From Gammaproteobacteria bacterium UBA1119 (GTDB lineage Bacteria; Pseudomonadota; Gammaproteobacteria; Pseudomonadales; Azotimanducaceae): DNA of 15,727 nt. The notes beneath the pieces were generated by a model. The model was not told where the DNA came from and made no database searches. It worked only from the letters and a program-made list of their open reading frames with translations. This document shows positions 5,750 through 13,454 of the stretch, in pieces; position 1 is the stretch's first letter, and each line of letters begins with the position of its first letter. The DNA lies in NCBI GenBank assembly GCA_002313255.1, contig DCBA01000046.1:1630-17356 (forward strand), in the 5' to 3' direction. A program made the position numbers and the translations under genes.

Positions 5750-7351
5750 GTGACACATGGCATGGTTGTTGCCCCACAGCCAGAGGCGGCTGAGGCGGGC
5801 GCGTTAGTACTAGATGGTGGTGGTAATGCTGTAGATGCGGCGATTGCTGCAGCGCTAGTGCAAACGGTCGTTGACCCTCTAATGTGTGGCATCGCGGGTT
5901 TTGGGGTGATGCACGTGCGACTGCCGGATGGTAGTCATACGTGTATCGATTTCCACGGACGCGCACCGCTTGCAGCGACCGAGGATATGTGGGCTGACAA
6001 ACTCGTGGCGGAAACAGAAGACGGTTTCGGCTTCATTCTGGAGAACTACGTCAACGACATCGGCTACGGCTCGATCACAGCACCGGGTTCTTTGCTGGCA
6101 TTCGCCGAGGCGCTTACGCAGTTTGGTACGGTAAAGCTTGAAGACTTGCTCGACGAGCCGATCCGTTATGCGGATGAGGGGTTTCTCGTTCGTCCTCACG
6201 TTGCCCATTACTGGAACCTGACGGAACCCGAAGGACGCGTACCCCATATCCAGCGCCTATCACGGCTTCCGGCGACAGCCGCGATTTACTTAGCGAACGG
6301 AAAACCGAGGGTAGCCGGCGACGTTCATCGGAACGCGGACATGGCGAAGACGTTAGGTAGGATTCAGGCTGATGGTGTGGCGTCGTTCTACCACGGCGAC
6401 ATTGCAGACGAGATCGCCGCAGATATGGGGAAACACGGCGCAATGTTGACGAAAACGGATCTCACCGAGTACCGCACCGTGACCAACGAGCCGCTTCGAG
6501 GGGCCTACCGCGGCCACGAGGTTGTTACCAACCAGCTCCCTGGCGGTGGAGCGATGGTGTTAGAGATGTTGAGTATTCTCGAACAATTTGATGTTGCTGG
6601 TATGGGTCATAACAGTGCTGATTATCTTTCGCTATTAGCTGAGGTTATGAAAATAGCGACTGTCGACAAAGACCTGTATATGGGTGACCCGCGATTTGTA
6701 GATGTTCCGCTCACGCGTCTGTTTTCTACCGAATACGCGAGTCAGTGCGGACAGCGGATCCGCAGTGGCGAAAAGGTTCACGTACCGCGGGTCAATCGGA
6801 TCGACAGCAAAGACACAACTCATGTTTGTACCGTCGACGAGCTCGGTTGCTGCGTCACTATGACGCATTCGCTTGGCAACCCGTCCGGCGTCGTCACCCG
6901 GGGGTTGGGCTTTATGTACAACGGCTGCATGAATGTTTTCGATCCACGCCCAGGTAATGCGGATTCGATTCAGCCGGGCAAGTCTCGATTCACGGCGATG
7001 TCGCCGACCATCGTCAACCGATCCGATGGATCTCCTTACCTCGTGATCGGTGCACCTGGTGGCACATACATTACGATGGGAGTGCTGCAGGGTATCCTCA
7101 ACGTCATTGACTTTGGAATGACCGCGCTTGAGGCGGTCTCTGCACCCCGGATCTGCGTCACGTCTGACACCGTCGATCTCACTAATCGCATACCGCGATT
7201 TATCGAAAGTGACTTGGTCGAACGCGGGTATAAGACGCGGCGTAGTCATCTGTCGTACCACTTCGCCGGCGTGCACGCGATTCGGCTGACGGATGAAGGT
7301 TGGGACGGAGGTGCGGACCCCGGTCGAGATGGTATGGCGCTCGAGGTCTGA
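5750..7351 (+). CDS. gamma-glutamyltransferase-family Ntn hydrolase, leaderless
   Basis: A 533-residue GGT-fold enzyme, normally a proenzyme that cleaves itself before a catalytic threonine. From GTG 5750 the family start is seen: MVVAPQPEAAEAG, then GGGNAVDAAIAAAL. The nucleophile region reads K-D-T-T-H with T356 expected as the new N-terminus of the small subunit, and A-M-S-P-T-I-V and GAPGG follow. The start is chosen because AGGTGG lies seven bases upstream and family homology begins there. No signal peptide is visible, unlike periplasmic GGT. The substrate-carboxylate arginine region (F-R-E-x-A-P in Escherichia coli GGT) reads DFHGRAP, and the Ser-Ser before M-S-P is Thr-Ala, so the substrate may not be glutathione. 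Cytoplasmic relatives such as oxamate amidohydrolase HpxW show that amide hydrolysis is possible. It forms an operon with the dehydrogenase 13 bases downstream. Confidence 0.88.
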   Translation: MTHGMVVAPQPEAAEAGALVLDGGGNAVDAAIAAALVQTVVDPLMCGIAGFGVMHVRLPDGSHTCIDFHGRAPLAATEDMWADKLVAETEDGFGFILENYVNDIGYGSITAPGSLLAFAEALTQFGTVKLEDLLDEPIRYADEGFLVRPHVAHYWNLTEPEGRVPHIQRLSRLPATAAIYLANGKPRVAGDVHRNADMAKTLGRIQADGVASFYHGDIADEIAADMGKHGAMLTKTDLTEYRTVTNEPLRGAYRGHEVVTNQLPGGGAMVLEMLSILEQFDVAGMGHNSADYLSLLAEVMKIATVDKDLYMGDPRFVDVPLTRLFSTEYASQCGQRIRSGEKVHVPRVNRIDSKDTTHVCTVDELGCCVTMTHSLGNPSGVVTRGLGFMYNGCMNVFDPRPGNADSIQPGKSRFTAMSPTIVNRSDGSPYLVIGAPGGTYITMGVLQGILNVIDFGMTALEAVSAPRICVTSDTVDLTNRIPRFIESDLVERGYKTRRSHLSYHFAGVHAIRLTDEGWDGGADPGRDGMALEV

Positions 7352-7364
7352 CCGGGTTTTCACG

Positions 7365-8396
7365 ATGCAAGCGGCCATAGTTACTGGAGAACGACGCCTC
7401 GAACTCGTCGACTTTATAGACCCTGAGCCAAGTGATGGCAAAGCCGTCGTCGACGTCGCTTTCTGCGGTATTTGTGGCACCGACCTACATGCGTATCAGT
7501 CTGGGGAACCCTACAACCCGGCAATTTGTGGTCACGAGTGGACCGGGACGGTATCTGCTGCGAACAAGACAGTGCCCTTTAGCGAGGGTGACCGGGTCGC
7601 CATTGGGATCGCGACCGCGTGTGGCGACTGTCCAACGTGCCAACGTGGCGACGCATCACATTGCGAAATGGCGTTAGCGGGATTGCTCGGGGTTGGCCCT
7701 CTGGCGGCCGCACATGGTGGGTTTGCGCCGGCGATCGCCGTTGATGCAACGCGCTTGTACCACGTCGACGACAAGTTGAGCGCGACCGAGGCAGCAATGT
7801 TAGAGCCGTTGACTGTGGCCGTACATTCGGTACGTCGCACGGACGTGCACTTAGGCGACGCAGTTGTTGTGATCGGCGGAGGGCCGATCGGTCTGCTCGT
7901 GATGCAATGTGCTCGGGCGGCTGGAGCGGGAACGGTTGTACTGGTAGAGCCGCAAGCGGCTCGGCGCGAATTAGGTGGCCAGCTTGGAGCCGACTGTCTT
8001 ATTGACCCGTCGGTGTGTGTTTTGCAAGAAGCGATCAATGCTCACATCGGGTTTACGGGTGCGGACGTCGTTTATGAATGCGCTGGTGTTCCGGAAACGA
8101 TCGGCACGGCGGTCTCGCTAGCACGACGTGGGGGAGCGGTTTCGTTGGTCGGCCTGTCTAGCCGTTTTTCCGAGATCAGTGGTGCCGCATGGCTTCTCAA
8201 AGAGATCAAGCTGACCACGAGTATCGGATACCTACCTGAAGAATTTGCGATCTCGCAAGCACTCGTGGTGGATGGCCGCATACAACTCAAATCGTTGCAC
8301 ACGTCGACAGTGTCTCTCGCGCAAATGGGTGACGCGTTCGACCGCCTTGCGGCTAATCCAGAAGAGGTTAAGATTCTAGTAGACCCTCACCTGTGA
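7365..8396 (+). CDS. zinc-dependent medium-chain alcohol dehydrogenase, NAD-type
   Basis: A 343-residue MDR-superfamily dehydrogenase resembling sorbitol, threonine and 2,3-butanediol dehydrogenases. From ATG 7365: C37 with G-T-D-L-H (38-42) and G-H-E (56-58) form the catalytic-zinc region, together with E147 in LEPL. C86, C89, C92 and C100 are the four structural-zinc cysteines. GGGPIG at 171-176 is the nucleotide-binding glycine motif, and E195 at the end of the second Rossmann strand favours NAD over NADP. The start is the ATG because upstream in-frame sequence lies inside the preceding GGT-like gene, whose stop is 13 bases away. Together the pair could hydrolyse an amide or peptide-like compound and oxidise the resulting alcohol, but that is inference. 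Confidence 0.9.
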   Translation: MQAAIVTGERRLELVDFIDPEPSDGKAVVDVAFCGICGTDLHAYQSGEPYNPAICGHEWTGTVSAANKTVPFSEGDRVAIGIATACGDCPTCQRGDASHCEMALAGLLGVGPLAAAHGGFAPAIAVDATRLYHVDDKLSATEAAMLEPLTVAVHSVRRTDVHLGDAVVVIGGGPIGLLVMQCARAAGAGTVVLVEPQAARRELGGQLGADCLIDPSVCVLQEAINAHIGFTGADVVYECAGVPETIGTAVSLARRGGAVSLVGLSSRFSEISGAAWLLKEIKLTTSIGYLPEEFAISQALVVDGRIQLKSLHTSTVSLAQMGDAFDRLAANPEEVKILVDPHL

Positions 8397-8439
8397 ACAC
8401 GCGGTTCCGCCACTCTCCTCAGTTAGATAAGGTCCCGAT

Positions 8440-9411
8440 TTACTGACCGGCGAGATCTGCGACGATCGGTGCAAACGCATCGATATTGTCTTCGCCGATC
8501 GTCACGTACGATATTCCAAACGTCTCGCGTCGTCGCTGTAGTTCTTCTTTGATCGTCTCCACACCGCCAAAAAGGCCGTGCGGGTGCGTACGCATCTCCT
8601 CTTCCGATAGGCCGAACGCGTCGGCCATATTGTTGACGACCGATTTGGCATGATCGACGACGAACGTGAAGTACGCCCCGATTTCGATTTCGATATCGTC
8701 GAACCGGTGGCCTGCACCGTCGCGTATCCAATCAATCTTTTTAGCGGTTTCGTTGGCTGTCGATAACCGAATACCGTCCGGCCCAATCATGCCCGAGCGG
8801 TTGTTGAAGTTGAGGCTCGCGATGTCCGCTTCGCGTCCCGCGAGGCCAAGTATTTTAGGCGCGCCACCCCCGATCATAATAGGTGGAGTCGGCGTCTGGA
8901 CCGGTTTAGGAAGACCCTCGAAGTCCCGCCACAACACGTCGTCATTCGCGACGTCGACGTTGCCTTCCGCGGTGTATTGTTTCAACGCGACAATCACCCG
9001 TTCGAGGCGATTGATGCGCCGTCCGGCTGAATCAAAAGGTATACCGGTCGCGCGATACTCCTCCTCCAACCAACCGGCTCCAAGTCCCAGCTCGAGACGC
9101 CCGTCTGACAATAAGTCAAGGGTCATCGCCTCTTTCACCAGCATTACCGGAAGCCGGTAGTCGACGCAGAATACGCGACAACCGATCTTCAGCGAGTCGG
9201 TCGCTGCCGCCGCGAACGCCATTGCTGGCATCGCGGCCAAGTTTTGCGAAGGATGATTCGTCTTCGCGAGCGCCGGGCCCGGGCCTATGATGTGATCGGC
9301 GAGATGTAACGCGGTGTAGCCGAGGCTTTCTACTTTCCTCGCCTTGTCGCGCCAAGCTTGTCCGCTGTCGGCGTTGAAACTCTGGACGGCAAAGCGAAAC
9401 GGTTTGCTCAT
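8440..9411 (-). CDS. LLM-class flavin/F420-dependent oxidoreductase
   Basis: A 323-residue luciferase-like monooxygenase-fold oxidoreductase, closest by eye to the MSMEG_2516-type putative F420-dependent subfamily. It opens with KPFRFAVQ, contains LDLLSDGRLELGLGAGW (98-114) and PPIMIGGGAPKILGLAGREADI (176-197), all hallmarks of the family. Start is ATG 9411 with AGGAGA (9423-9418) six bases upstream; a longer frame to 9435 has no such site. It converges with the dehydrogenase gene 43 bases away, with no clear terminator between. It lies downstream of the Rieske/SDR/ThuA run on the same strand but behind a 134-bp gap containing a strong dyad, so it is probably controlled separately. Whether it uses F420 or FMN cannot be told, since no F420 biosynthesis gene is in view. 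Confidence 0.88.
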   Translation of the reverse strand: MSKPFRFAVQSFNADSGQAWRDKARKVESLGYTALHLADHIIGPGPALAKTNHPSQNLAAMPAMAFAAAATDSLKIGCRVFCVDYRLPVMLVKEAMTLDLLSDGRLELGLGAGWLEEEYRATGIPFDSAGRRINRLERVIVALKQYTAEGNVDVANDDVLWRDFEGLPKPVQTPTPPIMIGGGAPKILGLAGREADIASLNFNNRSGMIGPDGIRLSTANETAKKIDWIRDGAGHRFDDIEIEIGAYFTFVVDHAKSVVNNMADAFGLSEEEMRTHPHGLFGGVETIKEELQRRRETFGISYVTIGEDNIDAFAPIVADLAGQ

Positions 9412-9441
9412 TTGGGTTCTCCTACGATGTTCCACTCACGA

Positions 9442-9479
9442 TTGGTCGAGCTTGACCTGTCGGTCAGGTTGTCGACCAA
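9442..9479. promoter_or_regulatory. nested dyads, probable repressor operator for LLM gene
   Basis: Outer arms TTGGTCGA (9442-9449) and TCGACCAA (9472-9479) match perfectly. Inside is TGACC (9453-9457) and GGTCA (9462-9466) separated by four bases. The TTGACC-TGTC-GGTCAG core looks like the operator of many TetR-family repressors. It lies 31-68 bases upstream of the LLM oxidoreductase ATG, where a repressor would act. The two dyads have centres one base apart. No regulator gene is in the window. A hairpin ending the ThuA transcript is a weaker alternative because no T-run follows. Confidence 0.55.
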
Positions 9480-9545
9480 GGCGAGTGCGGGGGCCGCGAT
9501 CATTCCATCCCGTACACGCAATTACTTGTCTCCGATAGGGATTCT

Positions 9546-10319
9546 TTAGTCGCGATTCGACGCCAACGCCGCGTCGGCGCAATATCGAATTCCGCGGCGC
9601 AGCAACTCGTAAAACTGCTCGTGCTGCCATGATCCGCGCTCGATCTGAGGGTAAAACGGTATCATCGGCTGCATATCGTAATGACCTCGACAATGACCGA
9701 GGTTCAAATACAACACTTCGCCGGATCCAACGCGATTGATGTAATACAGCGGCCGTGGCTCTTCATCCGTCCATTGTCCTTCAACGAAACCCTCAGCCGG
9801 CCCGGTGTAGTGCGCGTGCAACAATAGGTGTAAATCGCCATGGATGCGCGACAGGTACAGTTCGTCGTCCGTCTCGAATGACTCAATACCCGAAACCAGT
9901 TCGTGTTCTGGATCGGTGATTTCCACCTGGAACGGTTGAATGGGTGGGTGCGCCATGAACTGCGTGCCGAGGGTTTGCATTAGTACCGGCGCGATCTCGG
10001 GGCAGTCAACGCCACCGCTGTCGGGCAGGAACTTCAAGATCGAATTTGTACCATGAAGTGCGAACCAGCGCTTGCCACCCCCCACGAAATCGCGCAACGC
10101 TTCCTGCTCGGCGTGCTCCGGCACTAGATTGCATGTATAGGTGATTAGGAAATCCGCGGCGTCGATTGCCTCCAGGTCGTGATAATTGGCCGCGACTCGT
10201 GTCCGAATTCGGTCGTCTTCAGCAAGGAGTTTCAGGATCTCAAGACGCGCAAAGTCAATGTCATGAAACTGTCCAGCTGCAACCAGATAAACGTTGACGG
10301 TTTCGTTGTCGTTGACCAT
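9546..10319 (-). CDS. ThuA-like (trehalose-utilisation) domain protein
   Basis: A 257-residue ThuA-domain protein with a class I glutamine-amidotransferase-like fold. Motifs are A-L-H-G at 87-90, AHPPIQPFQVEITDPEHELVSGI (123-145), DELY at 152-155, P-L-Y-Y-I-N (190-195) and the late YLNLGHCRGHYD with H209 and H213. Members are linked to sugar metabolism, notably 3-keto-trehalose or ketosugar handling, and are usually next to oxidoreductases. Here it starts two bases after the SDR stop (10324-10322) without its own ribosome site, so it is translationally coupled. Its place at the end of a Rieske oxygenase operon is unusual and suggests a role other than trehalose use; its reaction is not established. 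Confidence 0.85.
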   Translation of the reverse strand: MVNDNETVNVYLVAAGQFHDIDFARLEILKLLAEDDRIRTRVAANYHDLEAIDAADFLITYTCNLVPEHAEQEALRDFVGGGKRWFALHGTNSILKFLPDSGGVDCPEIAPVLMQTLGTQFMAHPPIQPFQVEITDPEHELVSGIESFETDDELYLSRIHGDLHLLLHAHYTGPAEGFVEGQWTDEEPRPLYYINRVGSGEVLYLNLGHCRGHYDMQPMIPFYPQIERGSWQHEQFYELLRRGIRYCADAALASNRD

Positions 10320-10321
10320 CG

Positions 10322-11080
10322 CTAAAATTGAATGCGCTTGGTCATGCCTCCATCGATCACCACGTTTGTCCCAGTGGTATATCCACTGAGTGGACTGGTC
10401 AACAGTGCGACTTGTGCGGCCACCTCTTCGGCGGTGCCCATACGACCGAGGGGAATGTCACCTAACGTTGCTTCGTAAAAAGGCGCCATGTTCTGCTTAA
10501 CCATATCCCACGCGCCGCCTTCGACAAAAATTGGTCCTGGGCTCACGGCGTTCACCCGAATGCCTTGGCTAGAAAGGTCCTGTGCAAGCGCACCCGCGTA
10601 TTGCAGAAGCGCCGCCTTCATGGCGTTGTACGGGCCTGCATTCATGAACTTCTCGAGAGCAGCGGTGGATGAGATCAAAACGATATTGCCATGATCAGAC
10701 GTACTGAGAGCTGGCAATGCCGCTTCGACACAGCGCACGGCGCCCATCATGTCGTACTCGAAGTTCGCTTTCCATCCCGCTTCCCCTGGCGCATTGCCTC
10801 CGGACACGTTCGAGATCAGGATATCAAGCCCGCCCAGCTCACCAATGGCTTCGGTGACCCACGCTTTCAATGCATCGGCATCACCAACATCAAGACCTTT
10901 GCCGGTTGCGTTAACGCCTTTAGCTTTGATCGCCTCGACCGCCGCGATGACGTCGGCGTCCGTGCGAGCACACAGCGCGATGTCGCAGCCTTCGTCCGAT
11001 AGCGTTTCTGCTATGGCACGGCCGATGCCTTTTGTACCACCCGTCACGAGTGCTTTTTGACCTTTGAGTCGTAAATCCAC
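10322..11080 (-). CDS. short-chain dehydrogenase/reductase (classical SDR)
   Basis: A 252-residue classical SDR oxidising or reducing a hydroxyl/keto group with NAD(P). TGGTKGIG at 13-20 is the cofactor glycine motif, LDV at 63-65 and N91 (in N-V-S-G-G) support the dinucleotide pocket, S137/S138 and Y151-xxx-K155 are the catalytic residues, and the PG motif is at 181-182. R39 after the second strand hints at NADP preference, but this is uncertain. Start is GTG 11080 with AGGGGA (11092-11087) six bases upstream, overlapping the ferredoxin stop; the gap is ten bases. It probably acts on the dihydrodiol or alcohol made by the Rieske oxygenase of the same operon. Confidence 0.92.
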   Translation of the reverse strand: MDLRLKGQKALVTGGTKGIGRAIAETLSDEGCDIALCARTDADVIAAVEAIKAKGVNATGKGLDVGDADALKAWVTEAIGELGGLDILISNVSGGNAPGEAGWKANFEYDMMGAVRCVEAALPALSTSDHGNIVLISSTAALEKFMNAGPYNAMKAALLQYAGALAQDLSSQGIRVNAVSPGPIFVEGGAWDMVKQNMAPFYEATLGDIPLGRMGTAEEVAAQVALLTSPLSGYTTGTNVVIDGGMTKRIQF

Positions 11081-11090
11081 GAGTTTTCCC

Positions 11091-11438
11091 CTAGTTCATT
11101 GGCCCGAACTGAGGGCGCGGGGCCACTTTTATTTTATCGATCTTTACCTCGACGAAACCATCTTTCACGCGGGCGTCGAATTTCCGAACAGACTTCGTTG
11201 CCGGTGGTCCAACGCATGCGCCGCTGCGTAAGTCGAACCTGGCCCCGTGTTCCGCGCACGTGATCTCACTCCCGTCGAGTCTGCCCTTCGACAGTTCAGC
11301 TTTGGCGTGTGTACAACTGTTCTCGACGACGAGGTAATCGCCATCGACGTTCACCACCAGTAAATCCCAGCCCCGCGCCTCGACCGTCGTGTGATCGCCG
11401 GGTGCTAGCGATGCCTCGATGGCTCGCACGTACCCCAT
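11091..11438 (-). CDS. Rieske [2Fe-2S] ferredoxin
   Basis: A 115-residue Rieske-type ferredoxin that would pass electrons to the oxygenase. The cluster ligands are C42-T-H44 and C61-A-E-H64, separated by the usual loop (AKAELSKGRLDGSEIT). A short C-terminal G-x-x-G-P-P-A-T follows (about 74-81), as in biphenyl/naphthalene-type ferredoxins. Its ATG (11438) shares one base with the TAA of the preceding oxygenase gene (TAATG), so the two are translationally coupled and probably made in step. No ferredoxin reductase is in the window, so the NADH-linked partner must be encoded elsewhere. Confidence 0.92.
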   Translation of the reverse strand: MGYVRAIEASLAPGDHTTVEARGWDLLVVNVDGDYLVVENSCTHAKAELSKGRLDGSEITCAEHGARFDLRSGACVGPPATKSVRKFDARVKDGFVEVKIDKIKVAPRPQFGPMN

Positions 11439-12754
11439 TAAGTGATCTTAATCGATTGCCGGAACAGATAATCATCAATGGTCTTGTGAAAGTGGCGTAT
11501 ACGAACTTCCTGATCCGAGATCCACAACCCTCTGTAACCAACCGAATTCATTCCACGTTGTACCATTGGCAGGTTTCTGGAATCCTGATCCAGCACCTCA
11601 CCGAGCGACTCATCGCCGTGTTTGAACTGCCTGTGTAAAGGCCGCGGCGGGGCGGCTTCGCCTTTCGGAACCATCGTGTAGTTCTGCAGGTCATAGAACA
11701 TCTTGTTCGGATCGCTGGGATGTGGCCTCTGCCGAAACAACATCAGACTCGTGGCATGAATATTCAACGTGATGTTCGGAAAAATTAGGTAGTGATAATC
11801 GTCCGTCAACTGGTCGTCATTCAGATCCGAGAGGTCGTATCCGAGTGACTCTGCATTTGCGCGCCAGTTTTTCTGTATTGCGCGCCGGACGTCGAGTCCG
11901 TTGCCTTCGAAGGATGATGGGTCCAGATGATTCATCTTCATGAACCCTTTCATTCCGTCGGAGATTTCTGTGCCGTCCTCAATATGAGTGCTCACGCATC
12001 CAAACGGAATCAGGTAGCGGTTATGTCGCTCGTAACAGTCGATTTGTACGTCCATGTCCTCGAGCCAACTCATTAGCTGGGGATGTATGCTGTTCACGTG
12101 ATAAGTCTCGTTGAAGGCATCCACGGATGCCTTCCAGTTGACGTCCCATTCCACGGTCACGTCGTTGACCAGTGTCATCTCCGGAAAGTGGTAAGGATCG
12201 AGGTGCTCGGGAATGATCCCGAGATATTCGCTGAGTGGTTCGGTATCTGGATCAAGGCTAAACCAAACCCAACCACCCCATGTCGCACAAGGGAGCCTCT
12301 TAATTGCGAGTTGTTCGCAAGGCACGCCTTGTGGGAAGGTCTCCACATCGGGCACGTTGGCGATCTCGCCTTTTAGGTTGTATTCCCAAAGGTGATAGCT
12401 GCACTTGAACGTGCGCGTATTGCCACCCTTGCCGTACGCGACCTGGTTCCCTCGGTGTGAGCAGACGTTGTAGAAGGCGTTTACACCGCCATCTTCATCG
12501 CGTGTTAACACGATGCTTTCGTTGCCGATTTCGGTCACAACGTAATCGCCGGTGTTACGCAAATCGCCTTCCCAACAGCCCATTTGCCACACCTTCGTCC
12601 ACAGGTGATCCCATTCGAGCTGGCGAAAGGCTTCTCCCGTGTAACGTTCTTTGGGAATGATGTCGGTCCCAAGGTCCGGGTCCGGTTCTTTTTGCACCGG
12701 CGTTTTGCTCGCCTGAGGGTCCGCGAACCGTTCGATCTTACGGTAGACCGTCAT
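11438..12754 (-). CDS. Rieske non-heme iron oxygenase, alpha subunit
   Basis: A ~438-residue aromatic-ring-hydroxylating-type oxygenase alpha subunit. Numbering from the upstream ATG (12760), the Rieske ligands are C100-S-H102 and C120-S-Y-H123. The mononuclear iron site is H221 and H226 in ETYHVNSIHP with D393 as likely third ligand, and E218 takes the bridging acid place often held by Asp. No small beta subunit follows, so it is probably an alpha-only enzyme. I prefer the third codon's ATG at 12754: GGGAGG sits six bases upstream of it but directly abuts the ATG at 12760. It heads the minus run oxygenase-ferredoxin-SDR-ThuA, driven by a promoter with a perfect TTGACA box. Substrate is unknown; demethylation or mono-oxygenation of an aliphatic or aromatic compound is as likely as ring dihydroxylation. 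Confidence 0.92.
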   Translation of the reverse strand: MTVYRKIERFADPQASKTPVQKEPDPDLGTDIIPKERYTGEAFRQLEWDHLWTKVWQMGCWEGDLRNTGDYVVTEIGNESIVLTRDEDGGVNAFYNVCSHRGNQVAYGKGGNTRTFKCSYHLWEYNLKGEIANVPDVETFPQGVPCEQLAIKRLPCATWGGWVWFSLDPDTEPLSEYLGIIPEHLDPYHFPEMTLVNDVTVEWDVNWKASVDAFNETYHVNSIHPQLMSWLEDMDVQIDCYERHNRYLIPFGCVSTHIEDGTEISDGMKGFMKMNHLDPSSFEGNGLDVRRAIQKNWRANAESLGYDLSDLNDDQLTDDYHYLIFPNITLNIHATSLMLFRQRPHPSDPNKMFYDLQNYTMVPKGEAAPPRPLHRQFKHGDESLGEVLDQDSRNLPMVQRGMNSVGYRGLWISDQEVRIRHFHKTIDDYLFRQSIKIT

Positions 12755-12788
12755 CCGCATCCTCCCTTATGAACTATGAGCTGTGTTG

Positions 12789-12818
12789 GTTTTAATGTAT
12801 TGCCCGGTTTCGTGTCAA
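12789..12818 (-). promoter_or_regulatory. sigma-70-like promoter for Rieske operon
   Basis: On the minus strand TTGACA (12818-12813) is a perfect -35 box, followed after 18 bases by TAAAAC (12794-12789), a four-of-six -10 match. Transcription would begin about 20 bases before the ribosome site of the Rieske oxygenase gene. The -10 box is only moderate, so an activator is possible. No promoter on the plus strand for the small NTF2-like gene was as clear. Confidence 0.5.
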
Positions 12819-12865
12819 TTTCGCGCGATGTTAGGATATTTTTTACGAGGCCCGGGAAGAAGGCT

Positions 12866-12897
12866 ACGCAACGGGGTTGCGTTAGCAGCGCGCGCTG
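12866..12897. promoter_or_regulatory. hairpin and 12-bp palindrome in divergent promoter region
   Basis: ACGCAAC (12866-12872) and GTTGCGT (12876-12882) are perfect inverted arms around three G bases. Four bases later CAGCGCGCGCTG (12886-12897) is a perfect 12-bp palindrome. Both lie in the 330-bp region between the divergent Rieske and P450 runs and could bind a shared regulator of both. GC-rich palindromes arise easily by chance, so this is a candidate only. Confidence 0.35.
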
Positions 12898-13023
12898 ATG
12901 GGCCGGCCGAATGCTGAGGTGATTTTCGGCCGCAATGAAGGCGGCGGCCATCGTTTTCACGGGTTCGTCGAACGATTGCTGCAAACCGAGGATGCGGACT
13001 TACCGAGTCTGTTAACGAAATAG
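12898..13023 (+). other. possible 41-codon remnant frame in divergent region
   Basis: From ATG 12898 an open frame of 41 codons ends in TAG 13021-13023. It reads with a protein-like mix (GRPNAEVIFGRN, then a His/Gly stretch, then FVERLLQTEDADLPSLL). There is no ribosome site, and an in-frame TAG lies 15 bases upstream. It may be the tail of a lost gene, or chance. I do not recognise it. Confidence 0.2.
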
Positions 13024-13084
13024 AAAGCATTGGGCTTTTCGACACAATTAGTAGCGAATTTTCAACAAATACCGAGAACAAAAC

Positions 13085-13411
13085 ATGAGTACACAAAGCG
13101 TCATCGAACATCACGTCCAAGCCCTCGCCGAGGGTAATCTCGATGAGATCATGGCCGACTACTCGGTTGATTGCGTGTTCATTGCAAACGATAACTGCAT
13201 TGTGGGCACTGACGGTATCCGAGCAATTTTTCAGGGGGCGGTGGCGAATGGCGGGTTTGCTGTCTCGATGCAGCACGCGGTATACCATGATGATGCAGCG
13301 TACATCACCTGGTCGGTACCCGGCATGATATTGCTAGGTACCGATACCTTCATCGTGAAAGACGAGGCGATTGTGCTACAGACAAACGCGGTGGCATTAG
13401 CATCGGCCTGA
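13085..13411 (+). CDS. NTF2-like/SnoaL-type small protein
   Basis: A 108-residue alpha+beta-barrel protein of the NTF2/SnoaL-like superfamily. It opens with a helix (QSVIEHHVQALAEGNLDEIMADYS), then D-C-V-F, and a G-x-x-G-I-R-A-I-F element, typical of the group's first half. A later Y-I-T-W-S strand and I-V-K-D-E finish the barrel. Members act as isomerases, dehydratases, hydrolases or non-catalytic partners, so no reaction is assigned. ATG 13085 is weakly led by a CGAGAA purine run. It is the first gene of the plus run, 43 bases ahead of the P450. Confidence 0.75.
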   Translation: MSTQSVIEHHVQALAEGNLDEIMADYSVDCVFIANDNCIVGTDGIRAIFQGAVANGGFAVSMQHAVYHDDAAYITWSVPGMILLGTDTFIVKDEAIVLQTNAVALASA

Positions 13412-13454
13412 GAAAGTTCGGGAACATAAATAAGCCGAAAGAGTGAGGTAGACG

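Noticed and set aside
6635..7480. 281-codon minus-strand frame inside the GGT-like gene
   Set aside because: It is an antisense shadow of a gene with strong motifs; composition is that of a complement of coding sequence.
12751..12984. 77-codon minus-strand frame upstream of the Rieske gene
   Set aside because: It overlaps the probable promoter and ribosome site of the Rieske operon, has no visible family features and lacks a ribosome site.
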